Assembly (NCBI GenBank): GCA_936450465.1
Contig: OW388293.1
Location: forward strand, 24,205,860-24,269,859
Source: Gibbula magus
Lineage: Eukaryota > Mollusca > Gastropoda > Trochida > Trochidae
Reading direction: 5' to 3'
Length of the DNA: 64,000 bases
The stretch's first letter is position 1. Each line of letters begins with the position of its first letter. The position numbers and the translations under genes are program-made. Positions 47,976 through 58,085 of this stretch are shown in pieces. The notes under the pieces are model-generated. The model was not told the origin of the DNA and made no database searches. It worked only from the letters and a program-made list of their open reading frames with translations.

Positions 47976-50089
47976 CTCCTCCCGTACCGCTAGGGGTGTC
48001 CAAAAATCCGGGGGCCGGAGTGTCGCCGGAGACGGACACCTTTTGCTTGTTGGGGCAGATCCCTGTAGGCGGCCGATTGACAAGGTTCATAGACGCTTGG
48101 GCGAAAGCCACGTCGAACACCTGGGTCCTGTCCACGCTCAGGGACGGCCATATGCCTCAGTGGAAGCGCGGTCCGCCTTCATTTACCGGGGTGCGGCACA
48201 CGAAGGTGCCCTCCGCGCCGGAGAAGGCGGACATCCTCCGCTCAGAAATCAAAGCGTTGCTGAGCAAGGCTGCGATAGAGCTAGTGCCTGTGGGCCAGGA
48301 AGAGAGCGGATACTATTCCACATACTTCCTGGTGACCAAGAAGGGCGGAGGGTTCAGACCCATCTTGAATCTAAAGATCATGAACAAACTCATAGAGGTC
48401 CCATCGTTCAAGATGGAGACTCTAAGGTCTGTGATCTCGTCAGTGCAGGTCGGAGAATGGCTATCCTCCATCGACCTCAAAGACGCTTACCTTCATGTTC
48501 CGATGCACCCAGAATTCAGACAATTTCTGAGGTTTGCATTCGACGGGAAGTGTTACCAATTCAGGGTGTTACCCTTCGGAATCTCAACGGCTCCGAGGGT
48601 ATTCACCAAGCTTATGCTGGTAGCGGCTCAGGTCGCCAGGTCTCAGGGCAGGTGTTGTCATCCCTACCTGGACGACTGGCTCATCAGAGCGCTGTCCCAG
48701 CTTCAGAACCACGAATCCACCCAGGCCATACTACACACGTTAGTTTCGCTGGGTTGGATCGTGAACCTAAAAAAGTCGGAGCTGGCCCCGTCACGGGACC
48801 TAGTCTTCCTGGGCTCCAGGTTTCGGACGGAGCCGGGGATCGTATCCCTGGCCCCGGACCGGGTCCCGAAGATACTGGGGGCTGTGAACTCGTTTCTCAG
48901 TGCTCCATGCCACACGGCTCGAGTCTGGCTCCAGCTCTTAGGAGTCATGGCAGCGACCGTAGACGTGGTTTGGAGGTCCCGGCTCCGCATGAGGCCCGTC
49001 CAACAAGCTTTGGCGGGTCTATGGTCCCACTCGGAGTCTTACGAGAAGCAGCTCGTCACTCCGGAATGGGTCTGGCCACACCTGTTATGGTGGACCAATG
49101 TCGATCACCTGACTCGGGGTTACCCCCTGCAGCCTCCGGTGCCGACCCTGACGATCCAGACCGACGCCTCCTTTACGGGATGGGGCGGGGTTCTTGGATC
49201 TCTTACGGTCTCAGGCCTGTGGTCACAAGCTGAGTCTCATTTACACATCAATGTGTTGGAGCTCAGGGCGGCCAGATTGGTTCTGCAACATCTGAGGGAT
49301 CAGGTGAAGGGTCAGGTGGTCCGGCTCCAAATGGACAACAGGACCGCCATGACTTACATTCTCAAACAGGGTGGGACGGTTTCCCCGTCCCTCCTGGAGG
49401 AGACATGGCAGTTCTTCCTCTGGTGCGACGAAGTCGACACCCAGGTCCTGCCAGTGTACTTGCCGGGGGTGGACAATGTCCGAGCAGACGCTCTGTCTCG
49501 CCGGATCCTTGCCCCCCACGAGTGGCTACTGGATCGAGAGATATTCGAGATTATCTCCCAGTTATACGGGTCATTCCAGGTGGATCTGTTTGCGTCAGGG
49601 ACGAACTTTCAGATACCCCAGTTTTGCTCCAGGATACCCGACACTCGGGCTCTATCCCAGGATGCATTCGAACTGGACTGGACAGACAGAGTTCTGTGGG
49701 CCTTCCCACCAGTGCCTCTGATCTCCAAGGTCCTGGCCCGTCTAGCCACTCATCCTCCGCGTCTGCTGGTGCTAATCACACCTCTGTGGGCAGCGCAAAC
49801 TTGGTTTCCACAGGTACTCAGGTCTCTGGCTATGCCACCTGCTCTGTTACTTTGTCGACCGGGACTTCTGTCCCAGGACGGAGCCCCCCACCCCAACCCC
49901 AGGGTGCAGTGGGTGGCCTGGCCTCTGTCCGGAATCGCCTCCAAAACAGCGGTATTCCTGCACGAGTTGCAGACACAATACTGGCTTCGAGGAGGGATTC
50001 AACGAACATTCAATATGAGGATAGATGGGCCTGCTATTCGCGCTGGTGTGCAGATAGGGACGTTCTCGATCCCTTTTCTGCAGATCTAG
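47861..50089 (+). CDS. DIRS ORF2: reverse transcriptase, RNase H, methyltransferase-like domain
   Basis: An open frame of 742 codons from the previous in-frame stop (47858) to 50089. It has no obvious ATG at the start (a GTG at 47996), so expression by a -1 shift from ORF1 or a subgenomic start is likely. Reverse transcriptase motifs appear in order: ILNLKIMNK, the catalytic SSIDLKDAYLHVPM, FRVLPFGISTAPRVFTKLM and HPYLDDWLI (YLDD). RNase H follows with QTDASFTGWGG, INVLELRA, QMDNRTAMTYI and NVRADALSR, so the D-E-D-D acidic residues are all present. The C-terminal part (DLFASGTNFQIPQFCSR, AFPPVPLISKVLARL, TPLWAAQTWFPQVL) is the Dam-like methyltransferase region typical of DIRS elements. The frame is unbroken. 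The last 160 nt overlap the recombinase domain in another frame. Confidence 0.93.
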   Translation, partial: SASGWEQGQGSQKARREIPAAFGQAGVSGARETKPGFLAPPVPLGVSKNPGAGVSPETDTFCLLGQIPVGGRLTRFIDAWAKATSNTWVLSTLRDGHMPQWKRGPPSFTGVRHTKVPSAPEKADILRSEIKALLSKAAIELVPVGQEESGYYSTYFLVTKKGGGFRPILNLKIMNKLIEVPSFKMETLRSVISSVQVGEWLSSIDLKDAYLHVPMHPEFRQFLRFAFDGKCYQFRVLPFGISTAPRVFTKLMLVAAQVARSQGRCCHPYLDDWLIRALSQLQNHESTQAILHTLVSLGWIVNLKKSELAPSRDLVFLGSRFRTEPGIVSLAPDRVPKILGAVNSFLSAPCHTARVWLQLLGVMAATVDVVWRSRLRMRPVQQALAGLWSHSESYEKQLVTPEWVWPHLLWWTNVDHLTRGYPLQPPVPTLTIQTDASFTGWGGVLGSLTVSGLWSQAESHLHINVLELRAARLVLQHLRDQVKGQVVRLQMDNRTAMTYILKQGGTVSPSLLEETWQFFLWCDEVDTQVLPVYLPGVDNVRADALSRRILAPHEWLLDREIFEIISQLYGSFQVDLFASGTNFQIPQFCSRIPDTRALSQDAFELDWTDRVLWAFPPVPLISKVLARLATHPPRLLVLITPLWAAQTWFPQVLRSLAMPPALLLCRPGLLSQDGAPHPNPRVQWVAWPLSGIASKTAVFLHELQTQYWLRGGIQRTFNMRIDGPAIRAGVQIGTFSIPFLQI

Positions 50090-50987
50090 TGTTTGTCTTG
50101 GAGTTCCTGCAGTCTAGATTAGATGCTGGCTTGGCCGCATCTACTGTCAGGGGTTACTCCACGGCTATTTCAGCCTTTCATGTGCCAGTGGACGGCGCCC
50201 TTTTGGGGGTACATCCTCTGGTTCACGCTTTTTAGCAGGCGTGGACAGGATCCGACCTCCTGTGAGGCGGTCCAGCCCGGTTTGGGACCTTTCTATAGTC
50301 CTGGATTGGCTCTCGGGTCCGCAATTTAGGGATTTATCGGCAGTATCGCTGCAACTGCTTACTTGGAAGGCAGTTTTTCTAGTGGCGGTGGCGTCTGGCA
50401 GACGGGTAGGAGACATACATGCTATGTCCTCCAATCCCGAGCTTACAGTCTTCCACAGGGACAGAGTCAGCATTAGACTGCCAGACTCCTACCGGCCAAA
50501 AGTGGCCCACTCATTCCATGTCTCGGCCCCAATAGAATTACCGGCTCTTAGGCAACTGGCTGCATCAGGGTCTCAGGCCTCACACGCACACATTCTGGAC
50601 GTGCGCAGGACGCTGAGAGCCTATCTCAAAAGAACGGCCTCCATCCGTAGAGATGAGCAACTCTTTTGTTGTTACGGGGGAGGTAAGCAGGGCTTACCTG
50701 CTTCTACGCAGACCATATCAAGATGGATTGTCTCGACGATCTGTCTTGCATATGTTCACAAGGGCCGTGAGCCCCCGGGTAACCTCAAGGCTCATTCGGT
50801 TAGGGCAGTTGCGACGTCTAAGGCGTACGCAGCGGCCCTGCCCATCGAAGAGATCTGCTCCGCTGCTATCTGGAGCCAGCCTAGCACGTTCATTCGTCAT
50901 TACCAACTCGACAGGCTCTCGGCGGAGCGTGCTCGGTTAGGTCAGACAGTTCACTCCGGTGGGCAGAGTCGTCAACCCCCTAGCTGA
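49405..50987 (+). CDS. DIRS tyrosine recombinase (ORF3) with one frameshift
   Basis: Integrase of the element; it cuts and rejoins DNA through a covalent 3'-phosphotyrosine bond. The frame is open from the ATG at 49405, but the recognisable domain begins near 49927 (VRNRLQNSGIPA, then the SAM-like core-binding part STNIQYEDRWACYSRW and ASTVRGYSTAISAF). It stops at 50233-50235 inside a five-T run; the next frame, from 50232, continues the protein directly to 50987. Catalytic residues are present in the second part: Arg in ASGRRVGDIHAM, His and Arg in AHSVRA, Tyr in FIRHYQLD. A single missing T explains the break: mutation, homopolymer sequencing error or, less likely, programmed slippage. The first part overlaps ORF2 heavily, and the true start is unknown. 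Confidence 0.85.
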
Positions 50988-51357
50988 ATGAGCAGAGGAG
51001 GGTTGTGCGTTCTGTTTTTAAATGTTACTAATGCCACTAATATCACGTTGATACTAAGGGCCCAAGTCCTTTTTTCCCAAGGTGACCTCCCTGGCTGAGG
51101 TCCCCCGCGGGGAATTTTTATATGGTACCTTTTTTGCCCTCGTTCTCTCTTTTCAAAAAGGGGGGGGGGGGGCGGGGTATTTTGACCAGTAAGGCGACTG
51201 CGAGTGCGCCAGGTAATCCCCAGGTCAATGTTGGTCTCCTCCATGGTGGATTCGCAAGGTACTTTGGGTGAGTTAACTTTGTATATTCATATATTCTGTG
51301 CGCCTTTGGGTGCAGTCTGAATGCCACTGCCTTAGATTCAATCTTTGGGAGTCTGTC
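50988..51357 (+). other. DIRS 3' untranslated spacer
   Basis: Non-coding stretch between the recombinase stop and the internal complementary region. It includes a short palindrome around tcccccgcgggga and a run of about 13 G near 51160. No conserved gene is seen. Confidence 0.6.
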
Positions 51358-51455
51358 TTATGCAATAAGTACCCCAAGGAGGATCCCTTCTGAAAAAGAA
51401 TCGAACTAACCTGTATAGGTTTCAGATTCTTTGAAGAGGATCCTCCTTGGGGTAG
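51358..51455 (+). repeat. DIRS internal complementary region (circle-junction copy)
   Basis: 51358-51402 is the exact reverse complement of the left end (41696-41740). 51401-51455 is the reverse complement of the right end (51667-51720). The two overlap at a shared TC/GA, so this stretch equals the antisense of left and right termini joined tail to head. In the DIRS replication model such a region templates completion of the ends and formation of the circular intermediate. Confidence 0.92.
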
Positions 51456-51496
51456 GGCCACCCACCTCCCCTTCATTCAGCCTGCATGACTGGATG

Positions 51497-51690
51497 GAAA
51501 AGTGGTGAGATTAGAGTTATCCGCCCCTGGTTGCATGACAACCGTAAGGGGTGGGGCTCGAAAGGGGTGACCCAAAGTACGTTTTTTTAGTTTTTTAACT
51601 ATTTTTAAGTGGAAAATATAGTTACAACCTGTCATATATCAAAAATCAAGGATTTTATGCAATAAGTACCCCAAGGAGGATCCTCTTCAA
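51497..51690 (-). repeat. DIRS right inverted terminal repeat
   Basis: Reverse-complement copy of the left terminal repeat. Beyond it a right-end extension of about 30 bp (to 51720, ending gttagttcga) has no counterpart at the left end. This asymmetry matches the known DIRS1 layout, in which the right repeat is longer. Confidence 0.9.
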
Positions 51691-52298
51691 AGAATCTGAA
51701 ACCTATACAGGTTAGTTCGAATTTTTGAATTTTTGGCGATTATTTATATTTTTGTAATTTATCATAGCTAGAATGAATGAAGCTACTTCTGTGTTGTGAT
51801 TTGTTGACTTCATCATTTTCTTTTTCATGTAACTTTCATCAAAAGCTACTTCTGTGTTCTTGTTGATTTTACTATTTTATATTTCCACTGGTTATATTTT
51901 GGGAAAAGTTAAATTTTCTTTCCTTTCAGCCATAAAGTGCTTTATATCTCTCACTGTGCCTTCAGGGGTGTGCTTCCATGTACATGTTGTTTAAAGTCAC
52001 TCGAATGAATCATTATGATGGATTAATTTCCAAAATGAAGTTGAAATCAGTGGTAATAGCAGTAGTGTATTATGTTACCAATACCTTTTCAAGTTACTTT
52101 TATTCCTATTTTGACTTAAACCTCCTTTTTTACATGAAGATTGAGACTTGTCCTACCATTTTCACAAACAGTTTAATCTTAGCAATTACATTTCATAGCT
52201 TATCAATCCTTAGGTGTGCAAACACCTCTCTCTTTAAGTAAAATAAAAATGTCAAACTTAAACAGTCGGGGGTATTAGTGAGCCACGCTCACTTTTTT

Positions 52299-53742
52299 GC
52301 TTGTTTGTAATTATTTTAATTACCGGTAATTATCTTTACATGCAGAATTACTAGTGTCTAATTTGGATGTTTTGCCCATGTTCTAATGATGGTTGTTCCT
52401 GGAATATAATATTTCATTTGCAAGTAATGATCATGACCATTTAGCATTCTCTCCTGTTACAAGTTGGCAATATTTCTTATTTCTAGCAAAATCCTATACC
52501 TGAGAAATTATATGTACACATTATATATCTATCTATAATCCAAAATTATGTTTTTGAGAATAGATCTCATGAGATTACACGGCAGAAAAATGATAAATGT
52601 ATGGTGAAAAAATACATTTGCTTGTGTCAAGACTATTCCTCAATTACTGATTTATTCAATTTCTAAACAATAACCATTGTTTTCCTAATAAACGCATATT
52701 CAGTTATTTTTGTAGCTACCCCGTTCCAAGGCAATATTCGAGACCAGGATTTATTAAAGCTGAAGGGAATATTAATTATGATACTAGAGACTCTTTATTT
52801 CACATTTGCATGGAGACCAGTTATGTATTGTGTCATGACAACAGTACTTATAGTACATTTTTTATATGAGACCAGCGATTAGTACTGTTGTCCATTCAAT
52901 TTGGCTGGGTGCAGTTATATTTTCACTGAAGATTTGTTACATTATCTGCAACTTTAGTTCATCAGTATACTGCAGAGTAACTAAAAAACATTGTAGTAGA
53001 TCCTGCTGATCGAGCACGAAGAAATCTGTTGTGTGCGAGTCTGACTTTGACAGTTTCAATTTAGGCTCTGACATGACCTGGTGCAAGCTAGAACCAGGAA
53101 ATGTCTTAGGTCATGTGTGCTAGAGAAAAGACAAGCTTCTCTCAGAGTTAGGTGATCCACTGTTCGTGTCATTAATAGTCATTCATTTTGGGTACTTCTT
53201 ACAATGGTAAGAATACAAAGAAAATTAAGGGATACCATGTTTAAAAAAACGTAATTGACCTACTTATTGTACAATATATCTTCTCACTTGTCAATTTGGA
53301 TTCAATAGAAATTGATTCTTGAGATTTATGAAACACAAATCTAAATTTTATCCAACCAGATTCATCTTAGTCATAACTTAATTTCCCAGTTGTATAGCTC
53401 ATTTTGATATCTTCTGATTCTGAAAGTTGGCTAGCTAATATTCAACTTTTTCCACACTGAAGCTGTTGCCTGATTGAGCCATCTGTATTCACTGGAGAGA
53501 TCCTCACTGTAATTACATTCCCCAATTCTCACACACCACAGCCATATTGATTGCACACTGTGACCATGCTTCTTGAAGCTGTTGGAGGCTTATCCATCTC
53601 TGCAGGATCATCACAACATAGACCTTTTCTTATGGTGGAAGTTTAACCCATAGCATGCTATAATATTCTATCACGGGGATCCATCCTTTGGTTTATCAAT
53701 AGAAGAAGCCCTTTCAAGCACAAGCATTTGCTTACCAGGGTG
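52299..53742. other. Intronic DNA, nothing recognised
   Basis: CYB5R4 intron 3 beyond the nested stack. AT-rich; no element or coding homology seen. Confidence 0.45.
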
Positions 53743-54212
53743 CCGTTGCACGAAACACCTAGGTGACCTGAAAGGGGCAGTAGCACGTTTTTTCGCTCAA
53801 ATAAGTTGATGAAATGTATTTGAAAAATAATGTCACTAATAGTAAAATACCCTTCTCTCTTCAGGAAATCAAGTTAAAAATCAGTGTACATGGTTCCGTA
53901 AAGCCATGGGAATCGTTTATGTCCTTTGAAATAATAAAATGTGTTCACAATAAAATGGCCGCCATGCAATTTTTGCATTATACGCAACACCGTTATTACC
54001 AATACGGATAATTGGTTTGTGTACTAAGATTTTTTACCCTCTAAAGTCAATATAAATGACATAAACTATCATTACAAATGGGAAATTTGAAAAAATAAAA
54101 TTTAAAAAAAAAACGTGCTACTGCCCCTTTAAGTCACTAAGGTAGCCTTAGCGCAATGTTAAAAGATGGCACTAAGGTTAACCTTAGTGTTAAGGTTGTT
54201 TTGTGCAACGAC
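53743..54212. mobile_element. Palindromic MITE, copy 3, interrupted
   Basis: Ends ccgttgcacgaaacacc and ggttgttttgtgcaacg with cactaaggttaaccttagtg inside. The middle is occupied by the 358-bp MITE at 53772. Confidence 0.75.
53772..54129 (-). mobile_element. 356-bp-type MITE, copy 2
   Basis: Reverse-oriented copy of the element at 15871, 358 bp, with the same termini (aaggggcagtagcacgtttt / gtgctactgcccctt). It is inserted in a palindromic MITE (53743-54212). Confidence 0.85.
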
Positions 54213-54284
54213 CGCCAGCTCTACCTGCAAAGGTTCATCGCATATCTTATCACTCGTGATCAATTCAGATGTTGCCGCTAATGG

Positions 54285-54332
54285 CTGTGATACTGTTGAA
54301 GAGGCGTTAAACAATAACTCACTCACACATTT
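54285..54332 (+). mobile_element. SINE 3' tail of a related family
   Basis: gctgtgatactgttgaagag and gcgttaaacaataactcact match the 3' conserved domain seen in the full SINEs, but nothing upstream does. Confidence 0.5.
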
Positions 54333-55204
54333 CAGAACAGCATCTCTTATTGAAAAGGCTGTCATGGTCTCCAGTGTCTTGCAGTTTCAGCAGTAGAATC
54401 AATCTGAGAATTGATATGAGCAGTAAAGCATAATACACCAAGCCAAGAACATAATGTCAAACAGCTCAGCTAGCAGCATACCTATCCTTAATCAATGACG
54501 TGGGTATATTATCAGTGGAACGTCGGAAACCTTGTCTATTGGCGGTCTGCAAGTCCAATTTCCATTAAACAGACTAAATCAAATGATTTAACCAGCAAAA
54601 CTTATTTGAGGTTTAAGAAAAAGTTCTGAAAAGTTCCTATCATTGTCTATGTAAAGCTACCCCTGAGACAGCAGTAGACGGCAATCAGTTGGCAAGTTGA
54701 AGTCAAAATCGGTTTTCATCACATTAGTTTCCTGAGTTTTACTGAATTTCAGTTTATTTGGAAGGAAATGGAACTTCATTGGAAGGGAAATTCTTCAATT
54801 TATTTCACAATGTAATTGAAATAGCTTTCTAAAGTAGATTTTCTTCACTAATAGGTTGCAAATGTTGCACTAGTGCATTTTAAAATGTCATTTTGTTAAT
54901 TCAAATAGGAAGGAATTCAAGAGCTACATGCCATTTTATTAGAAATAATGCCCAGTCTATTCAGGTTTTGCTTGTCAACAACATTTTATTGTTTTTGGGG
55001 GGTCATGCATTAATAAATTGAACGTTGAGTGATTTTGATAGCTGTATTTGATATATCCATAAAAAAAATTGACATACTTCTACTAAATATTTTAATTGGG
55101 TCATGGGGCTACTTGTCTGGCATTGGACCTGTTGTCAAGTGCTTAATTATATCTAACATTGTTACATTTGGGATAACACAACCTTCAATAGTACAAATTC
55201 ATGT

Positions 55205-55275
55205 ACTTTTTCGGGGCTGAACCCCTTGCAGGATTCGAACCCACACCCTTGGAGTCAGGCAACCAGAAACAACTA
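55205..55275 (-). mobile_element. tRNA-like box B sequence, other SINE family?
   Basis: On the minus strand gggtgtgggttcgaatcctg is a strong T-arm/B-box sequence preceded by gttgcctgactccaa, but no convincing A box or acceptor stem is found, so a tRNA gene is unlikely. Confidence 0.4.
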
Positions 55276-55863
55276 TCACCAGTACTGACTGTAAACAACA
55301 GACTGATCAGCAATCGTTGCTAACAGGAGATAAGTTCTTCAGTCCCCTGACATCCCTGGTTTTGACCAAGGTAACAAGGGAATGTTTTAGGGACTACAAT
55401 AGAAATATGATATTCAGACAGGGCTTTTGGCTTCTGTAAGGTCATAGAGTTTTCAGAAAGCTTCCAATTATAGAACCAGAGTTGTCCCTAGATCACCAGC
55501 AGAGGGGAGTCATTTTTGCCAATTCAGAACTTAAGGGCACCCTATCCTATGTACTCAAAATGTTTAGGGACACCAAGCCAAAAGGGTGAGCAAATTTCCC
55601 CAGAACCCCCTCGGGGTACAACACTGGAAACCGTTTGTTTGACCATTATGGAAGATGTAATAGCTGAATAAAATAGACTAAGAGAAAAAAGTAACTGTGC
55701 AATGTATTTATTATGAGAGAATACAAAGCAAATTGTTCCTGTATTAATCTATAATTTCTCATCCGAGGTCCGTGTTATTGCAACAACTAAGAAGTCAACA
55801 GTAACACATAAAGTTGCTTGTTGAGGATAGGTTCACACATTCAAGTTCACCAATCAGTATCAA

Positions 55864-56720
55864 GTGTGACCACCATGAGCATCAACACAGGATCTACGCC
55901 TCATGGACCATTTCATGTTAGTGAAAAAAGCTTTTGGAATCTCATTTCAAATGTCAACTAAGGTTTGCCTCAGGTCGTTCAAGGTCAGAATGACATTTAT
56001 GTCTTCTCAATCTTATCTCCATCTCATCCCAAATATGATCAATAAGGTTGAGATATGGAGAAATGGCTGGCCATGGGAGAGTTCTGCTGCACAAAGAGGT
56101 CGTTTACAACACGCGCAACATGCGGCCTTGCATTGTCATGCTGGTATTCAATCTGAACCCGTGTTGTTGGAGAAAGGGTAACACATGAGGCAGTAAAACT
56201 TCATCTCTGTACCTCATGTCCGTTACATAACCATCAATGACGAGCAGATCCGTCCTATGATTAGCGGAGATGCCTCCCAAACCGCCAGAACAACTGCGTT
56301 GCAGAACGCATGCTTCAGGGTAACATTTTCCAGTCAATAAGCACCTGAATGCCAGTCACTACTGAAAACGAGATTCATCTGAGAACACAACATAATCCCA
56401 GTGTCTCCTTCTGTACCTTAGGTACTGTCTACACCACAACAAACGTTCATCTTGGTGACGTTGCAACAGAACTGGACGAATTGCTGGACGTCATGGCCTG
56501 ATGTTCCAATCTCGCAGACGATTCCTGACAGTTCTTGCACTAATAGCCCTTAACCCTGGAATGGTGCAGGCAGTAAGTGCTGCAGTTTGGGACCGATTTC
56601 GGAGATGTGTGAGCTTGATATGGTTGTCCTGACGGCGTGACGTAACTCTTAGCATTCCTACACATTGTGATCTCTAGTGCTGACAGTTTTTTGGTACCGG
56701 CCAGGTTCCACAGAGAAGAC
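55864..56720 (-). pseudogene. Degenerate Tc1/mariner transposase
   Basis: Minus-strand relic of a DD34E-type transposase in several frames. In order: a decayed helix-turn-helix part (near 56500-56700), RRRHWDYVVFSDESRF (first catalytic Asp), GGISANHRTDLLVIDG, YRDEVLLPHVLPFLQQHG, HDNARPHVARVVND (second Asp), PWPAISPYLNLIDHIWDE, and the usual C-terminal MRRRSC-DAHGGHT. Frameshifts lie near 56120 and 56050, and stops elsewhere. The third acidic residue is encoded as Asp (LIDH) where Glu is usual. Terminal inverted repeats were not identified. Not functional. Confidence 0.88.
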
Positions 56721-57429
56721 ACCGTATTTCTGTGAACAAAAAAACGTGCTACGCCATTCTATGACATCTCTAACATGCCAATGGCACATAAACAATCATC
56801 TTGAAATAGGAGTGTCATTGAATAAGGTGCAATAAATAATGTGATTTTATGGTTAGAGCTCTATCGAAGATCTGAAAATGTCTACTCAAATCAGTGTAGT
56901 GTTGTTTGTCAAGTCACTTGGCAGCTTTTAAGTGGATGAACGTTTCTTGACGTGTTAGACATGTTGCACGTGAAAAGTCCTTGGGAGTCAAATTGTATGT
57001 CAAACACATGCATGCTCAAATTATATTACCGTGTTGTATCATCTTTAAGAACCATTACCTTAAAATGGATATTTAAGCAATGCAGTTACTTTTCTAGTAT
57101 AAGAAGATGGTCAAACTACAGGCAGGGGTACGTGAGCCATGTAAGGGTCAGTGTGATGTTTTGCCTCTGTTTGTGTGAACCAAGTGACTCTGTAGGTAGA
57201 TACTGGTCAACGTGTGCCCTGAGTATCACCGTTATTGATCCTAGCCAGGAATAGCGGCGCATTAGTCTACTCATGTCCGACTAACTGACAGCACAAGTAT
57301 ACACCAGCACCGATCTCTGTCCTCTTCACTACACCGCATTTCCTTCCATACAAGCCTCAGATGATATTCCCTTCCATAAATTCTCTAATGTGTAACATAG
57401 TTTCTTAATTGATGTTGGAATTTATTTTT
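56721..57429. other. Intronic DNA, nothing recognised
   Basis: A 100-codon frame at 56952 has no motif. May include the 5' flank of the Tc1 relic. Confidence 0.4.
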
Positions 57430-57935
57430 GCATGATGCTCAGGTTATTTATGTTTCGTATGTGGTATGTGACATATTTCCTTTATAAATATCTTGTATAT
57501 ATTCCCCTAATATATGTAAGATTATTCCCTGATGTGGTTAATAATTTATTCTCCAATATCTGTTATTTCCCTTATGTGGTATATAACCATTTTCTTGTGG
57601 TACATGGCCTATTTTCCTCAACTGTTGCAATATTTGTCTGTTGTGTAGTAGTACATGACATACTTCCCAATTTCTGATACACGTAATCAGGAGGTACAGT
57701 ATACATCTATACACCCTAATTTGTGATACATGTATATATAACACATTTCCCTGATGTGAAGTCCATGACTTAATTATCCCCACTATCTGGCAGATGGCAT
57801 ATTTTTCTAATATGTAGTACAGTATATAATTTATTTCCCTGCTATGTAATAAATACTTAAAATATTTCCTTGATCAGATGGTACATGCAACTTGTCCCTG
57901 GATTTTGGTACATGCACATGACTCTTGCATTTGAT
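57430..57935 (+). repeat. Degenerate AT-rich tandem repeat
   Basis: Irregular repetition of phrases such as tgtggtatatgacatatttc and ccctgatgtgg every 35-50 bp. Decayed; unit boundaries are uncertain. Confidence 0.5.
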
Positions 57936-57979
57936 CTGTCCTCTACTCTTTGTTCATTTATTTACCTGTCCATATATCT

Positions 57980-58085
57980 CAGTGGCTAATCCAGATGGGG
58001 GCGCAGGGGGGCTTTTTTCGGGGTTGTCATTTTTGGGATGAACCCCCCCCCCCCCCCCAAAATAATAATCGTGGATCTGCCCCTG
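57980..58085. mobile_element. Short hAT-like MITE candidate
   Basis: Ends cagtggctaatccagatggg and ggatctgcccctg are imperfect inverted repeats of the common cagnggcggatccag type. An 18-base C run lies inside. No clean 8-bp duplication is seen. Confidence 0.38.

Larger units (their letters stand above)
41698..51720 (+). mobile_element. DIRS-type tyrosine-recombinase retrotransposon, near-complete
   Basis: A 10-kb DIRS1-like element. It has inverted terminal repeats (41711-41901 and 51497-51690), an internal complementary region (51358-51455), a gag-like ORF with a small 5' exon, an RT/RNase H/methyltransferase-like ORF and a tyrosine recombinase. It interrupts a repeat whose uninterrupted paralogue sits at 38346-38378: the left flank ends cgaattggtga and the right flank resumes atttttgaattttt. 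Only the dinucleotide GA occurs at both junctions (41696-41697 and 51719-51720), with no longer target duplication, as expected for integration of a circle by a tyrosine recombinase. The ORFs are distinctly GC-rich against the AT-rich host. Two HINEs are nested in its 5' intron. The terminal repeats are nearly identical, so insertion looks recent. Confidence 0.93.
38174..52298 (+). mobile_element. Outer HINE/pearl-like element, split by later insertions
   Basis: Begins with the hairpin-forming ataccccgac...gttgggggtat (38176-38200) followed by a CCGT-rich tract (gtccgtccttccgtccg), and ends with gtcgggggtat (52265-52275) and the hairpin agtgagccacgctcact. The subterminal ends are inverted. 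Inside are two and a half copies of a roughly 170-bp core repeat (cgattacagaaaaactattc). Removing the HINE at 38559-41557 and the DIRS element leaves about 1.1 kb, the size of the intact relative at 4732-5850. The layout (microsatellite, core repeats, 3' hairpin, T-rich target) fits non-autonomous Helentrons (HINE; pearl in bivalves). The family assignment is inference. Confidence 0.75.

Noticed and set aside
47725..49233. 502-codon open frame overlapping gag and RT
   Set aside because: Shadow frame in GC-rich DIRS coding sequence; the protein has no known motif, whereas the overlapping frames carry clear gag and RT/RNase H signatures.
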